DNA of 7,539 nt. It comes from Pseudomonadota bacterium. GTDB lineage: Bacteria; Pseudomonadota; Alphaproteobacteria; Sphingomonadales; Sphingomonadaceae. Shown here piece after piece: positions 1 to 5,777 of this stretch (the first letter of the stretch is position 1; each line of letters starts with the position of its first letter). The position numbers and the translations under genes are program-made. Location: positions 1 to 7,539 of the forward strand of contig JAEZES010000080.1 in NCBI GenBank assembly GCA_023432995.1. The letters run 5' to 3'. The notes below the pieces were generated by a model, which was given only the letters and a program-made list of their open reading frames with translations, was not told the DNA's origin and did not search any database.

Positions 1-449
1 CCACCGAACTGGTGGCGCTGCCGCTGTCGGCCGTGCCGCGAGACGCGCCGTTGCTGACGGTGACGGGCAAGGGCTCGCAGCAGCGCATGGTGCCGGTCTC
101 GCGGCGCGCCCGGCAGGCCTTGTCGCAGTGGCTCGCGGTCCGTCCGGACGGTGGGCGGTACTTGTTCCCTTCGCGCGGTAAACACTTGAGTCGCATACGC
201 TTGTTCCAGCTGGTCAAGGACCTCGCGGCGCGCGCCGGGATCGATCCGGCCAAGGTCAGCCCGCACGTCCTGCGGCATGCCTTCGCCACCCACCTGCTCG
301 AAGGCGGGGCCGACTTGCGCGTGCTGCAGACGCTGCTCGGCCACGCCGACATCGCCACCACGCAGATCTACACTCACGTCGATGCCGCCCGCCTGGTGGC
401 GCTGGTCAACGCGCGTCATCCCCTTGCGGGCGGCGGGCGAGCCGGTTAG
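1..449 (+). CDS. xerD: Tyrosine recombinase XerD-type, C-terminal part (5' end outside window)
   Basis: This is the catalytic half of a site-specific tyrosine recombinase that would resolve chromosome dimers at dif with a partner Xer protein and FtsK. The frame is open from base 3 (T-E-L-V-A-L) with no start, so the gene begins upstream; about 148 of the roughly 300 residues usual for the family are present. Visible catalytic positions are the Lys in VTGKGSQQR (69-71), the H-x-x-R of HVLRHAFATHLL (His 264-266, Arg 273-275), the His of LLGHADIATTQ (342-344) and the nucleophile Tyr of IYTHV (369-371). The first catalytic Arg should lie just outside the window. The GGADLRVLQTLLGH stretch favours XerD over XerC or a phage integrase. 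The stop is 10 bases before the accA start, so the two are probably co-transcribed. XerC versus XerD cannot be settled from this half alone. Confidence 0.88.
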   Translation, partial: TELVALPLSAVPRDAPLLTVTGKGSQQRMVPVSRRARQALSQWLAVRPDGGRYLFPSRGKHLSRIRLFQLVKDLAARAGIDPAKVSPHVLRHAFATHLLEGGADLRVLQTLLGHADIATTQIYTHVDAARLVALVNARHPLAGGGRAG

Positions 450-459
450 CGCAGCCGCG

Positions 460-1428
460 ATGAACCAGTATCTCGACTTCGAGAAGCCGGTCGCCGCGCT
501 CGACGAGCAGATCGCGGAGCTGCGCGCGGCCTCGGCCGGCCACGAGGTCGACATCTCGGCCGAACTCGCCCGGCTCGAGCGCAAGAGCGCCGGCCTGCTG
601 GCGGAGACCTATGCCAACCTCACGCCGTGGCAGAAGACGCAGGTCGCGCGCCATCCGGCCCGGCCGCACTTCCGCGACTACGTCGCGCTGGCCTTCGATG
701 AGTTCATTCCGCTCGCCGGCGACCGGCATTACGGCGACGACCAGGCGATCATGGGCGGGCTGGCGACGATCGGCGGCCGCAAGGTCGTGCTGATCGGCCA
801 CGAGAAGGGCCACGACACCGAAAGCCGCCTGCAGCACAACTTCGGCATGGGCAAGCCCGAGGGCTATCGCAAGGCGATCCGGCTGATGGACCTCGCCGGC
901 CGCTTCGGCCTGCCCGTGGTCACGCTCGTCGATACGTCCGGCGCCTACCCCGGGGTCGAGGCCGAGGAACGCGGCCAGGCCGAGGCCATCGCCCGTTCGA
1001 CCGAGGCCTGCCTGGCACTGCCGGTGCCGATGGTCGCCGCGATCGTCGGCGAGGGTGGGTCGGGCGGCGCGGTCGCGCTGGCCAGCGCCGAGCGCGTGCT
1101 GATGTTCGAGCACGCCGTCTATTCGGTGATCTCGCCCGAGGGTTGCGCGGGGATTCTCTGGCGTACGGCGGAAAAGGCGGCGCAGGCGGCCGAAGCGATG
1201 AAGATGACCGCGCAGGACCTGGCGCAGCTCGGGGTCGTCGACCGCATCGTGCCCGAGCCGGTCGGCGGCGCGCACCGCGACCCGGCCGCCGCCTGTGCCG
1301 CGCTCGGCGAGGCGATCGGCGAGGAGCTCGACGCCCTGGCCGGCAAGAGCGGCAAGCAGCTCAGGCGCATGCGCGAAGATCGCTTCCTGGGGATCGGCGA
1401 GCCGCGCAAGGGACGGGGACGGCGCTGA
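460..1428 (+). CDS. accA: Acetyl-CoA carboxylase carboxyltransferase subunit alpha
   Basis: AccA pairs with AccD to transfer the carboxyl group from carboxybiotin on AccB to acetyl-CoA, giving malonyl-CoA for fatty acid synthesis in the cytoplasm. The product is 322 residues, close to the 319 of E. coli AccA. It starts MNQYLDFEKPV, the typical opening of alphaproteobacterial AccA. Family signatures seen are LTPWQKTQVARHP, GDRHYGDDQAI, GHEKGHDTESR, NFGMGKPEGYRKA, TLVDTSGAYPGVEAEERGQ, IVGEGGSGGA and SVISPEGCAGILWR, which together form the crotonase-like carboxyltransferase fold. The frame is open further upstream into the recombinase gene, but only the ATG at 460 gives the family N-terminus. 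The Shine-Dalgarno before it is poor, so translation may depend on coupling with the upstream gene. No accD is in the window, as is usual because accA and accD are often apart. Confidence 0.97.
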   Translation: MNQYLDFEKPVAALDEQIAELRAASAGHEVDISAELARLERKSAGLLAETYANLTPWQKTQVARHPARPHFRDYVALAFDEFIPLAGDRHYGDDQAIMGGLATIGGRKVVLIGHEKGHDTESRLQHNFGMGKPEGYRKAIRLMDLAGRFGLPVVTLVDTSGAYPGVEAEERGQAEAIARSTEACLALPVPMVAAIVGEGGSGGAVALASAERVLMFEHAVYSVISPEGCAGILWRTAEKAAQAAEAMKMTAQDLAQLGVVDRIVPEPVGGAHRDPAAACAALGEAIGEELDALAGKSGKQLRRMREDRFLGIGEPRKGRGRR

Positions 1429-1497
1429 GCGGGAACGCTGGCGCGGCGGCGAGGTTTTGCAACACGGGCCGCTGGCGGGTCGTCCGCCTGCCGGAGT

Positions 1498-1503
1498 GAG
1501 GAG
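1498..1503 (+). promoter_or_regulatory. Ribosome binding site for the M48 protease
   Basis: GAGGAG lies 7 bases before the ATG at 1511. It decides the start: the frame is open far upstream into accA, but only this ATG has a good site and is followed directly by a signal peptide. Confidence 0.7.
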
Positions 1504-1510
1504 CCGCGAG

Positions 1511-2980
1511 ATGGCCAATGCCGCTACCCGCCGCTGCGCGCGGCTTGTCCTGACCGGCGTCGCCGCGGCGGCGTTGGCCGTGCCGTTGCAGGCGCAGCAG
1601 GCCGGTTCGGCGATCACCCCGGCCGAAGCGCAGGAAGGCGCGCAGTACCACGAGCAGCTGCTCAACGAGTTCGGCGGAGCGATGAGCGGGCCGCAGGCCG
1701 CCTACGTCGAGCAGGTCGGCAAGACCATCGCGCTGCAGTCGGGCCTGGCCAATTCGCAGTCGGCGTTCACGGTGACGCTGCTCAACAGCAACGTCGACAA
1801 CGCCTTCGCGATACCGGGCGGCTACGTCTACGTGACCCGCCAGCTGGTGTCGCTGATGAACAACGAGGCCGAGCTCGCCGGCGTGCTCGGGCACGAGGTC
1901 GGCCACGTCGCCGCGCGGCATTCGCGGGCGCGGCAACGCGCGGCGCAGCGCAACAGCATCATCGGTGCGCTCGGCTCGATCCTGTCGGGCGTGCTGCTCG
2001 GAAACAGCGCGCTCGGGTCGCTCGGGCAGCAGATCTTCTCGACCGCGCCGCAGCTGCTGACCGCGAAGTATTCGCGCGGTCAGGAGAGCGAAGCCGACCG
2101 GCTCGGCATCCGGTATCTGTCCGGCGCCGGCTACGATCCGCGGGCGATGGCCGGCGTGCTGCAGAGCCTCGCCGCGCAGAACGCGCTCGACAGCCAGCTG
2201 CAGGGACGCGACGCCTCGATCCCGGAATGGGCCTCGACGCATCCGGACCCGGCCAGCCGGGTCAGGGCCGCGCTTGCCGCGGCGCAGAACGGCAGCGGCA
2301 TCACCAACCGCGACACCTTCCTGACCCGCATCGACGGATTGATGTACGGCCACGATCCGCGCCAGGGGGTGATCGAAGGCAACACCTTCATCCATCCGGA
2401 CCTGCGCCTGACGTTCACCGTGCCCAGCGGGTATTACATGATCAACGGCACCCAGGCGGTCTCGGTCAACGGGCAGCGGGGCCAGGCGCAGCTGTCGACC
2501 CGGGCTTACAACGGCGACCTCGAGGCGTACCTGCGCCAGGTGTTCCAGCAGCTCGGCGGGCAGCAGCGGCAGCTGGCGCCGCAAAGCCTGCAGCGGACGA
2601 CAATCAACGGTCTGCCCGCGATCTATGGCGCGGCGCGGGTCAACAACCGCGACGGTTCGGTCGACCTGGTGGTCGTCGCCTACGAGTTCTCGCGCAGCCA
2701 GGCGTTCCACTTCGCCGCGATCACCGCGGCCGGCAGTTCCTCGGTGTTCACGCCGATGTTCAACTCGATGCGGCGGATCACCGCTGGCGAGGCGGCGCAG
2801 GTGGTTGCCCGGGAGGTCGACGTCGTCACCGCGGCACGCGGCGACACGGTGCAATCGCTCGCCGCGCGGATGGCCTACAGCCAGGCGCAGGTCGAGCGCT
2901 TCCGGGTGCTCAACGGCCTGGCGGCGAACGCGCAGGTCGTCCCGGGCGAGAAGTACAAGCTGATCGTCCGCTCGCGCTGA
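1511..2980 (+). CDS. Exported M48-family zinc metalloprotease with LysM-like C-terminal domain
   Basis: The product is 489 residues. Residues 1-28 form a signal peptide (RR-containing n-region, hydrophobic core LVLTGVAAAALAVPL, AxA-type cleavage after LQA), so the enzyme acts in the periplasm. The M48 peptidase domain has the zinc-binding HExxH as H128-E129-V-G-H132 in LAGVLGHEVGHVAARHS, and an ESEAD motif whose Glu192 is the expected third zinc ligand. NAFAIPGGYVYVTRQL is also typical of BepA/YfgC- and Oma1-like M48 proteins. Residues from about 270 to 430 form a middle domain I cannot name. The last 50 or so residues (GDTVQSLAARM to VVPGEKYKLIV) have the shape of a LysM peptidoglycan-binding module. 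E. coli BepA has a TPR domain there instead, so this is a different architecture. A role in outer-membrane protein quality control near peptidoglycan is inferred from family membership. It sits 82 bases after accA and has its own ribosome binding site. Confidence 0.9.
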   Translation: MANAATRRCARLVLTGVAAAALAVPLQAQQAGSAITPAEAQEGAQYHEQLLNEFGGAMSGPQAAYVEQVGKTIALQSGLANSQSAFTVTLLNSNVDNAFAIPGGYVYVTRQLVSLMNNEAELAGVLGHEVGHVAARHSRARQRAAQRNSIIGALGSILSGVLLGNSALGSLGQQIFSTAPQLLTAKYSRGQESEADRLGIRYLSGAGYDPRAMAGVLQSLAAQNALDSQLQGRDASIPEWASTHPDPASRVRAALAAAQNGSGITNRDTFLTRIDGLMYGHDPRQGVIEGNTFIHPDLRLTFTVPSGYYMINGTQAVSVNGQRGQAQLSTRAYNGDLEAYLRQVFQQLGGQQRQLAPQSLQRTTINGLPAIYGAARVNNRDGSVDLVVVAYEFSRSQAFHFAAITAAGSSSVFTPMFNSMRRITAGEAAQVVAREVDVVTAARGDTVQSLAARMAYSQAQVERFRVLNGLAANAQVVPGEKYKLIVRSR

Positions 2981-2990
2981 GCGGCGAGGG

Positions 2991-3024
2991 CAAACAAAAA
3001 GGGCGGCAGGTTGCCCTGCCGCCC
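2991..3024 (-). terminator. Intrinsic terminator between convergent genes, strongest for the pilin strand
   Basis: A perfect 10-base-pair GC-rich stem (3001-3010 with 3015-3024) closes a 4-base loop. Read on the minus strand the stem is followed directly by TTTTTGTTTG, a good U-tract, so it should end the pilin transcript 25 bases after the stop codon. Read on the plus strand it is followed only by C-TTT-CG-TT, a weak U-tract, so it may end the protease transcript less well. The two genes converge here with 68 bases between their stop codons. Confidence 0.85.
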
Positions 3025-3048
3025 CTTTCGTTGGCTTGCGCGAAGCGC

Positions 3049-3231
3049 TTAGTTGGCGGCGGCGTTGCCGGCAGCCATCTCGTCCTTGACAGTGGTGAAC
3101 GTGGTGTTCAGCTCGCTGCCCAGGCTCTGCATCGCGGTGATCGCGGCGACCGCGATCAGGGCGGCGATCAGGCCGTACTCGATGGCGGTGGCGCCCTGCT
3201 CGTCACGGAGCAGCTTGGTGAAAAGCTTCAT
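3049..3231 (-). CDS. Flp family type IVb pilin (pilin A)
   Basis: This is a 60-residue prepilin of the Flp/Fap type, the major subunit class of tight-adherence (Tad) pili. A short basic leader MKLFTKLLRDEQG is followed by the prepilin peptidase site G^ATAIEY, with Glu at +5 and Tyr at +6 as in Flp pilins. A hydrophobic helix follows (GLIAALIAVAAITAM), then a short polar tail with SLGSELNTTFTTVKDEM. The TadV/CpaA-type peptidase would cleave after the Gly. The ATG at 3231 is chosen because AGGAG lies 6 bases before it; an ATG 22 codons further upstream in frame gives a non-pilin extension. It is the downstream member of a pilin pair, 102 bases after the other, and ends shortly before a strong terminator. 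No other Tad gene is in the window. Confidence 0.93.
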   Translation of the reverse strand: MKLFTKLLRDEQGATAIEYGLIAALIAVAAITAMQSLGSELNTTFTTVKDEMAAGNAAAN

Positions 3232-3237
3232 GGTCGT

Positions 3238-3242
3238 CTCCT
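3238..3242 (-). promoter_or_regulatory. Ribosome binding site for pilin A
   Basis: AGGAG on the minus strand stands 6 bases before the ATG at 3231. It fixes the start at MKLFTKLL and gives the normal short Flp leader. It is one of the best ribosome binding sites in the window, as expected for an abundant structural protein. Confidence 0.75.
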
Positions 3243-3333
3243 GGTTCAGTCTTCGGTACCCGACTTGACCCCCCTTCAGCGGATCAAGCATCTTCAAGCC
3301 TAAAGCGACATTCGTTTATAAATGACTAAGATG

Positions 3334-3513
3334 TCACATGTTCGCTTCGACTTTTTGCGTCACCATGGCCCACAGGCCGGTGTTCTCATCCGCGACACCT
3401 TGCAGAGCAACGATGATCGCAATGACAACCAAGGCGACAATCAGACCGTACTCGATGGCGGTCGCCCCGCGGGTGTCCCGCAGCAGTTTTTGAAAAAGCT
3501 GGCTTCCACGCAT
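3334..3513 (-). CDS. Flp family type IVb pilin, divergent second copy (pilin B)
   Basis: This is a 59-residue prepilin. The leader MRGSQLFQKLLRDTRG precedes the cleavage site G^ATAIEY (Glu +5, Tyr +6) and a very hydrophobic helix GLIVALVVIAIIVAL. Leader, cleavage site and first half of the helix match pilin A closely, but the C-terminus (QGVADENTGLWAMVTQKVEANM) has no resemblance to pilin A's tail. The pair therefore looks like an old duplication with divergence, or two subunit types. A GTG at 3534 opens the same frame, but AGGGGG lies between it and the ATG at 3513, so the ATG is preferred. It is the promoter-proximal gene of the pilin pair and is transcribed away from mutT. Whether it is a major or a minor pilin cannot be told from sequence. 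Confidence 0.9.
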   Translation of the reverse strand: MRGSQLFQKLLRDTRGATAIEYGLIVALVVIAIIVALQGVADENTGLWAMVTQKVEANM

Positions 3514-3520
3514 CGAATGT

Positions 3521-3526
3521 CCCCCT
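3521..3526 (-). promoter_or_regulatory. Ribosome binding site for pilin B
   Basis: AGGGGG on the minus strand is 7 bases before the ATG at 3513. It argues against the in-frame GTG at 3534, which lies upstream of it. Confidence 0.65.
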
Positions 3527-3559
3527 GGACGCACGGTCCGATGGGAGGACTTTTCGCAG

Positions 3560-4006
3560 GTGGGTTCTAACGAAGTCTTGATGCGATTGGTTTACGTGGA
3601 AAAAAGTCCGACACGAATACTGGTGGTAGCCGGCGCGATCCGCGACGGAGCCGGGCGGCTATTGCTGCAGCAATGCCCGGCCCACAAGCGCCATGCTGGC
3701 CTGTGGGAGTTTCCCGGTGGTAAAGTAGAAGATGAGGAAATTCCGCAAGTTGCCCTATGCCGGGAGATCGCAGAGGAACTTTCCATCACGCTCGATCCGG
3801 CGGCGATCGAGCCTGTCGGATTCGCCGAGGAAGGGCTCGGCGAAGGCCTTCCGGCGATTGTCTTGCTGCTTTACACCTGCCGCGCCTGGAGCGGTGAGCC
3901 GACCGCGCTCGAAGGGCAGACCTGGGGATGGTTCACCCGCGAGGAGGCCGCCCGGCTCGAACTGCCGCCGATGGACCGGCGGCTGCTCGCGGCTCTGCCC
4001 GGCTAG
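3560..4006 (+). CDS. mutT: MutT-type Nudix hydrolase ((deoxy)nucleoside triphosphate pyrophosphohydrolase)
   Basis: This Nudix enzyme is predicted to hydrolyse 8-oxo-dGTP and related oxidised nucleotides to monophosphates, preventing A:T to C:G transversions. The product is 148 residues from the GTG at 3560 (E. coli MutT has 129). The Nudix box is complete at residues 54-76: G54-x5-E60-x7-R68-E-I-A-E72-E73-L-S75-I. The only deviation is Ser where the last Gly is usual. RHAGLWEFPGGK just before it is the MutT-type substrate-pocket stretch. GTG 3560 is supported by GGGAGGA 10 bases upstream. The ATG at 3581 is an alternative that gives a length nearer the family but has no clear ribosome binding site. 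Only 46 bases separate it from the divergent pilin B, so the promoters of both must lie there or overlap the coding ends; I could not identify them. Confidence 0.88.
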   Translation: MGSNEVLMRLVYVEKSPTRILVVAGAIRDGAGRLLLQQCPAHKRHAGLWEFPGGKVEDEEIPQVALCREIAEELSITLDPAAIEPVGFAEEGLGEGLPAIVLLLYTCRAWSGEPTALEGQTWGWFTREEAARLELPPMDRRLLAALPG

Positions 4007-4010
4007 GCTA

Positions 4011-4039
4011 TTGCCAAGGCCCGCCCACCTGCCTATGTG
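4011..4039 (+). promoter_or_regulatory. Probable sigma-70 promoter of the tRNA-Arg gene
   Basis: A -35-like TTGCCA (4011-4016) and a -10-like TATGTG (4034-4039) are spaced by exactly 17 bases. They are followed by a GC-rich discriminator (GCGCCGC), as is common at stringently controlled stable-RNA promoters. The start would fall a few bases before the tRNA 5' end at 4052. Both boxes lie just after the mutT stop codon. This is inferred from sequence match only. Confidence 0.55.
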
Positions 4040-4051
4040 GCGCCGCTCCAA

Positions 4052-4128
4052 GCGCCCGTAGCTCAGCTGGATAGAGCACCAGACTACGAATCTGGGGGTC
4101 GGAGGTTCGAATCCTTCCGGGCGCGCCA
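4052..4128 (+). tRNA. tRNA-Arg (anticodon ACG)
   Basis: A full cloverleaf can be drawn by hand. The acceptor stem GCGCCCG (4052-4058) pairs with CGGGCGC (4118-4124). The D stem is GCTC/GAGC. The anticodon stem CCAGA/TCTGG (4079-4083, 4091-4095) closes the loop CTACGAA with anticodon ACG at 4086-4088. The T stem GGAGG/CCTTC closes loop TTCGAAT. The discriminator is G and CCA is encoded (4126-4128). The first anticodon base is expected to be deaminated to inosine by TadA, allowing reading of CGU, CGC and CGA, the main Arg codons in this GC-rich genome. No U-tract terminator follows. Confidence 0.97.
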
Positions 4129-4251
4129 CTCCCTGATCGTCGCCGACGAACACTTCCCGGTGCGCCCGAGGGCCTGGCCTCGTCCCCGAAAGCCGGCCAT
4201 CTCGACCGACCAGGTCGCAGCATCGCCCAGCCGCGCGGCGCGGATCGCCTC

Positions 4252-4278
4252 TTAACCGTTTGTAAGGTTGTTAACCAT
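4252..4278 (+). promoter_or_regulatory. AT-rich regulatory segment with TTAACC repeat and CtrA-type half-site
   Basis: In an otherwise GC-rich leader, this short AT-rich segment carries TTAACC twice (4252-4257 and 4271-4276, 19 bases apart). The second copy extends to TTAACCAT (4271-4278), which equals the half-site described for the alphaproteobacterial cell-cycle regulator CtrA. It lies 60 bases before the HAD-UbiA start and is the best candidate region for that operon's promoter. A -35/-10 pair is not convincing (TTAACC with CATATC at 18 bases is weak). The rest of the 209-base stretch between the tRNA and this gene shows only small GC-rich inverted repeats with no U-tract. Confidence 0.4.
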
Positions 4279-4337
4279 ATCGCTCGCGGCGGTACTCCGG
4301 CGTGGCTGCGCGCCGGCTCAGGGGGGCCGTACGGGCG

Positions 4338-5777
4338 ATGAGCATCGAGAGCTGGGATCCCACGAAACTGACGCTGGTCGTGGATCTCGACGACACGCTG
4401 ATTCAGACGGACTCGCTGTTCGAGAACTTCTGGTCGGCCTGCTCGGCGCGGTGGCATACGCCGTTCGTCGCAGTGTCGGCGCTGATGCAGGGGCCGCTAG
4501 CGTTGAAGCAGCGCCTGGCGGAGATCGCCAAGCTCGATCCGGCATGCCTGCCCTATAACGACGAGGTGCTCGACGTCGTCCGCGACTGGAAGAACCGCGG
4601 CGGACGGGTCGCGCTGGTGACCGCGTCGCTGCAGTCGACCGCCGACGCCGTGGCTGGCCACATCGGACTGTTCGACGAGGCCTACGGCTCGGGCGACGGG
4701 GTCAACCTCAAGGGCGCCAGCAAGGCGCAGTTTCTGCAGGCCAAGTTCGCCGACGGCTATACTTACATCGGCGATGCCGAAGCCGACATGCCGGTGTGGC
4801 AGCAGGCGGCGCACGCGGTGACGGTCAATCCGAGCAAGGCGTTCCGGGCGAGGGTCGACGCCCTCGGCAAGGACACCGCACACCTTTCGGCCGCGCAGGC
4901 GACCGCGCGTGACTATCTTCGCGTCCTGCGGACGCATCAGTGGCTGAAGAACCTGCTCGTGTTCGCGCCGATGTTCGCCGCGCACCAGTTCGACGCAGCG
5001 ACGTTCGCACACTCGCTGCTGGCGTTCGTCGCCTTCAGCCTGGTGGCGTCGAGCACGTACGTCCTCAACGACCTGCTCGACCTCGCGGCGGATCGCGCTC
5101 ATCCGCGCAAGTGCAAGCGACCGTTCGCGTCGGGCGCGGTCAAGGTCAGCCACGGGACCTGGCTGGCTCCGGCGCTGGGCTTGCTCGGCGCAGCGGTGGC
5201 CCTGCTGGCCGGGCCGGGCCTGCTGGCCCTGCTGGCGGCCTATTTCGCCGCGACCACGCTCTATTCGTTCTGGCTCAAGCGAATCGTCGCGATCGACGTC
5301 TGCGTGCTGGCAGTGCTCTACACGATGCGCATCCTCGCCGGCTCGGTCGCCACCGGCATCCCCGCATCGGTCTGGTTGCTGGCGTTCTCGACCTTCTTCT
5401 TCTTCGCGCTGGCCGCGGTGAAGCGCCAGGCGGAACTGGTCGACGGCATCGCCTCCGGCACGGTCCGCGCGCGCGGCCGCGGGTATCACATCGACGACCT
5501 GTCGATCGTCAGCAACCTGGCGGTGTCCTCGGGCCTGGTCTCCGTGCTGGTCCTCGCGCTCTACGCGAATTCGGCCCCGGTGCAGCAGCTCTACCGGACA
5601 CCGGAAGTCCTGTGGGGCATCCTGCCGGTGCTGCTGTTCTGGAACAGCCGCATCGCGATCCTGACCAATCGCGGCCAGATGCACGACGACCCGCTCGTCT
5701 TTGCCGCGCGCGATCCCGTCAGCCACTGCTGCCTCGCGGTAGTCGGCGCGCTGGCCATGGCCGGGACCTGGCTGTGA
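4338..5777 (+). CDS. HAD phosphatase-UbiA prenyltransferase fusion (decaprenyl-phosphate phosphoribosyltransferase-like)
   Basis: The product is 479 residues in two domains. Residues 1-190 are a HAD phosphatase: motif I D16-L-D18-D-T, motif II around T95 in ALVTAS, a Lys at 125 or 129 in LKGASK, and motif IV GD146AEAD150. Residues 193-479 are a UbiA-type membrane prenyltransferase with about eight hydrophobic segments. It opens RTHQWLKNLLVFAP and has the Mg-diphosphate motif N244-D-x2-D248-x3-D252 followed by RAHPRKCKRP, and a second motif YSFWLK with D320 and R331. This UbiA subfamily matches mycobacterial Rv3806c, which joins PRPP to decaprenyl phosphate. The fused HAD domain could remove the remaining 5-phosphate; that step is inferred. 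ATG 4338 is preferred (GGGGGG 11 bases upstream, natural N-terminus); a GTG at 4302 would add 12 residues. It is the first gene of the operon, and its stop overlaps the next start by 4 bases. Confidence 0.87.
   Translation: MSIESWDPTKLTLVVDLDDTLIQTDSLFENFWSACSARWHTPFVAVSALMQGPLALKQRLAEIAKLDPACLPYNDEVLDVVRDWKNRGGRVALVTASLQSTADAVAGHIGLFDEAYGSGDGVNLKGASKAQFLQAKFADGYTYIGDAEADMPVWQQAAHAVTVNPSKAFRARVDALGKDTAHLSAAQATARDYLRVLRTHQWLKNLLVFAPMFAAHQFDAATFAHSLLAFVAFSLVASSTYVLNDLLDLAADRAHPRKCKRPFASGAVKVSHGTWLAPALGLLGAAVALLAGPGLLALLAAYFAATTLYSFWLKRIVAIDVCVLAVLYTMRILAGSVATGIPASVWLLAFSTFFFFALAAVKRQAELVDGIASGTVRARGRGYHIDDLSIVSNLAVSSGLVSVLVLALYANSAPVQQLYRTPEVLWGILPVLLFWNSRIAILTNRGQMHDDPLVFAARDPVSHCCLAVVGALAMAGTWL

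Noticed and set aside
1..449. Phage or integron integrase instead of Xer
   Set aside because: The C-terminal sequence is XerD-like and is followed by core gene accA; no phage genes, attachment-site repeats or integron features are nearby.
406..1665. Long minus-strand open frame opposite accA
   Set aside because: High-GC shadow of a certain gene; composition is Arg/Ala/Gly-rich without motifs.
1361..2854. Long minus-strand open frame opposite the M48 protease
   Set aside because: Shadow frame; it crosses the end of accA and the protease signal peptide, has no recognisable domain and is rich in Arg and His.
3310..3340. Possible promoter or operator between the two pilins (minus-strand TATAAA; TGAC-N6-GTCA)
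   Set aside because: No acceptable -35 box at the right spacing and the inverted repeat has only 4-base arms, so not listed as a feature.
3322..3570. Plus-strand small open frames across the pilin genes
   Set aside because: Antisense to the two pilins, whose cleavage sites and ribosome binding sites are clear.
3755..4153. Minus-strand 132-residue open frame containing ARPEGFEPPTPRFV
   Set aside because: It lies antisense to the tRNA-Arg gene and mutT; this GFEPPTPRF peptide is a well-known artefact of translating the reverse strand of a tRNA.
4167..4217. Possible tRNA terminator (CGAGG/CCTCG at 4167-4182, CGACC/GGTCG at 4203-4217)
   Set aside because: Stems are only 5 base pairs and no T-run follows either; ordinary for GC-rich DNA.
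4302..4337. GTG 4302 as the HAD-UbiA start
   Set aside because: It adds an Arg/Ala-rich 12-residue stretch overlapping a small inverted repeat (4297-4316); ATG 4338 gives a natural HAD N-terminus.
4008..4457. Minus-strand open frame with GRIRTSDPQIRSLVLYPAEL
   Set aside because: Another antisense reading of the tRNA-Arg gene, a familiar false protein; no ribosome binding site or family match.
4497..5726. Minus-strand 409-residue open frame opposite HAD-UbiA
   Set aside because: Shadow frame with low-complexity Arg/Gln/Asp/Glu composition; the plus-strand gene is unambiguous.
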